NCBI GenBank assembly: GCA_031256155.1 | Contig: JAIRRD010000260.1 | Coordinates: forward strand, 1 to 7,075 | Direction: 5' to 3' | DNA from: Holophagales bacterium | GTDB taxonomy: Bacteria; Acidobacteriota; Holophagae; Holophagales; Holophagaceae | DNA: 7,075 nt | Shown here: positions 6,647-7,075 of the stretch, one piece after another | Position numbering within the stretch: position 1 is the stretch's first letter | Layout: the number at the start of each line of letters is the position of its first letter | The notes under the pieces: model-generated | Database searches by the model: none | What the model was told of the DNA's origin: nothing | The model's input: only the letters and a program-made list of their open reading frames with translations | Translations under genes and position numbers: made by a program

Positions 6647-7075
6647 ATGGAACTACCCGAAGCGCTCTTGTTAATTCCGCATAAGAGAGATGTGCCTTTT
6701 GCCAGATTAACAACGTTGGGGCTAGGCGGTGTCTGCAAGTGGCTTTTTGAACCGGAAACAGAAGAAGAAGCGAGCCTTTTCGTTAAGACATGCAGGGCCA
6801 ATGATTTGAACTATCGAATACTCGGCGGTGGCTCCAACTTGCTAGTATTATCAGATATCAGTGTACCTGTTATGCGTTTGGCTCTGCCCACCAGATTGCT
6901 GGCCACTTCTGAAAGGGTTTCAGCCAATGCCAGTTATGGCCACATAGCCCTGATAAATGATATTGCGAACATGGGATTTTCAGGCGTTGAGTGGGCATGT
7001 GGCATCCCCGGCAGTTTTGGAGGCGCACTTCGCATGAATGCGGGTGCCCACGGCGGTGAATGGGCTATGGTATTG
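6647..7075 (+). CDS. murB: UDP-N-acetylenolpyruvoylglucosamine reductase MurB (3' truncated by window edge)
   Basis: MurB is the cytoplasmic FAD enzyme that reduces UDP-GlcNAc-enolpyruvate to UDP-MurNAc with NADPH, the second committed step of peptidoglycan synthesis. The ATG at 6647 opens a frame that stays open to the right edge, giving 143 codons, about half of a usual 300-aa MurB. FAD-domain marks are PFARLTTLGLGG (17-28), the counterpart of the family's N-terminal T-T-x-x-x-G-G motif; RILGGGSNLLV (57-67), the pyrophosphate-binding loop; and GVEWACGIPGSFGGALRMN (113-131) followed by AGAHGGE (132-138), the highly conserved block carrying the active-site Arg (probably Arg129). The catalytic Ser/Cys and substrate domain lie beyond the window, so the MurB type cannot be settled. 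A weak purine run, AGAGA at 6636-6640, six bases before the ATG, is the likely ribosome binding site. In many genomes murB heads a run of ddl and fts genes; whether that holds here is not visible. Confidence 0.93.
   Translation, partial: MELPEALLLIPHKRDVPFARLTTLGLGGVCKWLFEPETEEEASLFVKTCRANDLNYRILGGGSNLLVLSDISVPVMRLALPTRLLATSERVSANASYGHIALINDIANMGFSGVEWACGIPGSFGGALRMNAGAHGGEWAMVL

Noticed and set aside
6213..6801. Minus-strand frames (6213-6581 and 6517-6801) opposite the rnr end, the gap and the murB start
   Set aside because: They are antisense to the S1/tail part of RNase R and to the MurB N-terminus, overlap one another and show no domain.
1..7075. CRISPR array, tRNA/rRNA, insertion sequence, phage, toxin-antitoxin or defence system
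   Set aside because: No regularly spaced repeats, RNA-gene features, transposase or integrase motifs, or defence domains were seen; the window is almost filled by five identified genes.

Overview
The window holds four bacterial housekeeping genes and one uncharacterised TPR gene: the 3' end of an lptD-like gene, a complete ligA, a complete TPR-protein gene, a complete rnr (RNase R) and the 5' end of murB. The organism has a Gram-negative envelope: an LptD-type outer-membrane protein implies an outer membrane with lipopolysaccharide, and MurB implies peptidoglycan. My leaning, from recalled gene neighbourhoods and motif flavour (for example GGALRMNAGA in MurB), is the PVC group and probably Verrucomicrobiota near Opitutae. 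The sequence alone does not prove this.

Layout. Bases 1-995 (+) encode the C-terminal beta-barrel of an LptD-like protein, open at the left edge. After a 37-base gap comes ligA on the minus strand (3054 to 1033), convergent with lptD. Only 9 bases beyond the ligA start codon, a divergent plus-strand gene begins (3064-4161) for a probably exported or membrane-anchored TPR protein. It is followed after 51 bases by rnr (4213-6522) with a clear ribosome binding site. A 124-base gap then leads to murB (6647 to the right edge, 143 codons present). TPR gene, rnr and murB share one strand; the first two look co-transcribed, while murB may have its own promoter.

The genes do not form one pathway. LptD inserts lipopolysaccharide into the outer membrane and MurB makes UDP-MurNAc for peptidoglycan, so the two edges concern the envelope. 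LigA seals DNA nicks and RNase R degrades structured RNA. The murB gene may open a cell-wall/division cluster to the right, but this cannot be seen here.

I found no rRNA, tRNA, CRISPR array, insertion sequence, integrase or convincing rho-independent terminator, and no evidence of a novel multi-gene system. The points worth a second look are modest: the very tight divergent ligA/TPR start region, the orphan TPR protein, an RNase R without an N-terminal helix-turn-helix, the altered cysteine pattern and AT-rich composition of the lptD-like gene, and an Asp in place of the usual Glu next to the LigA catalytic lysine.
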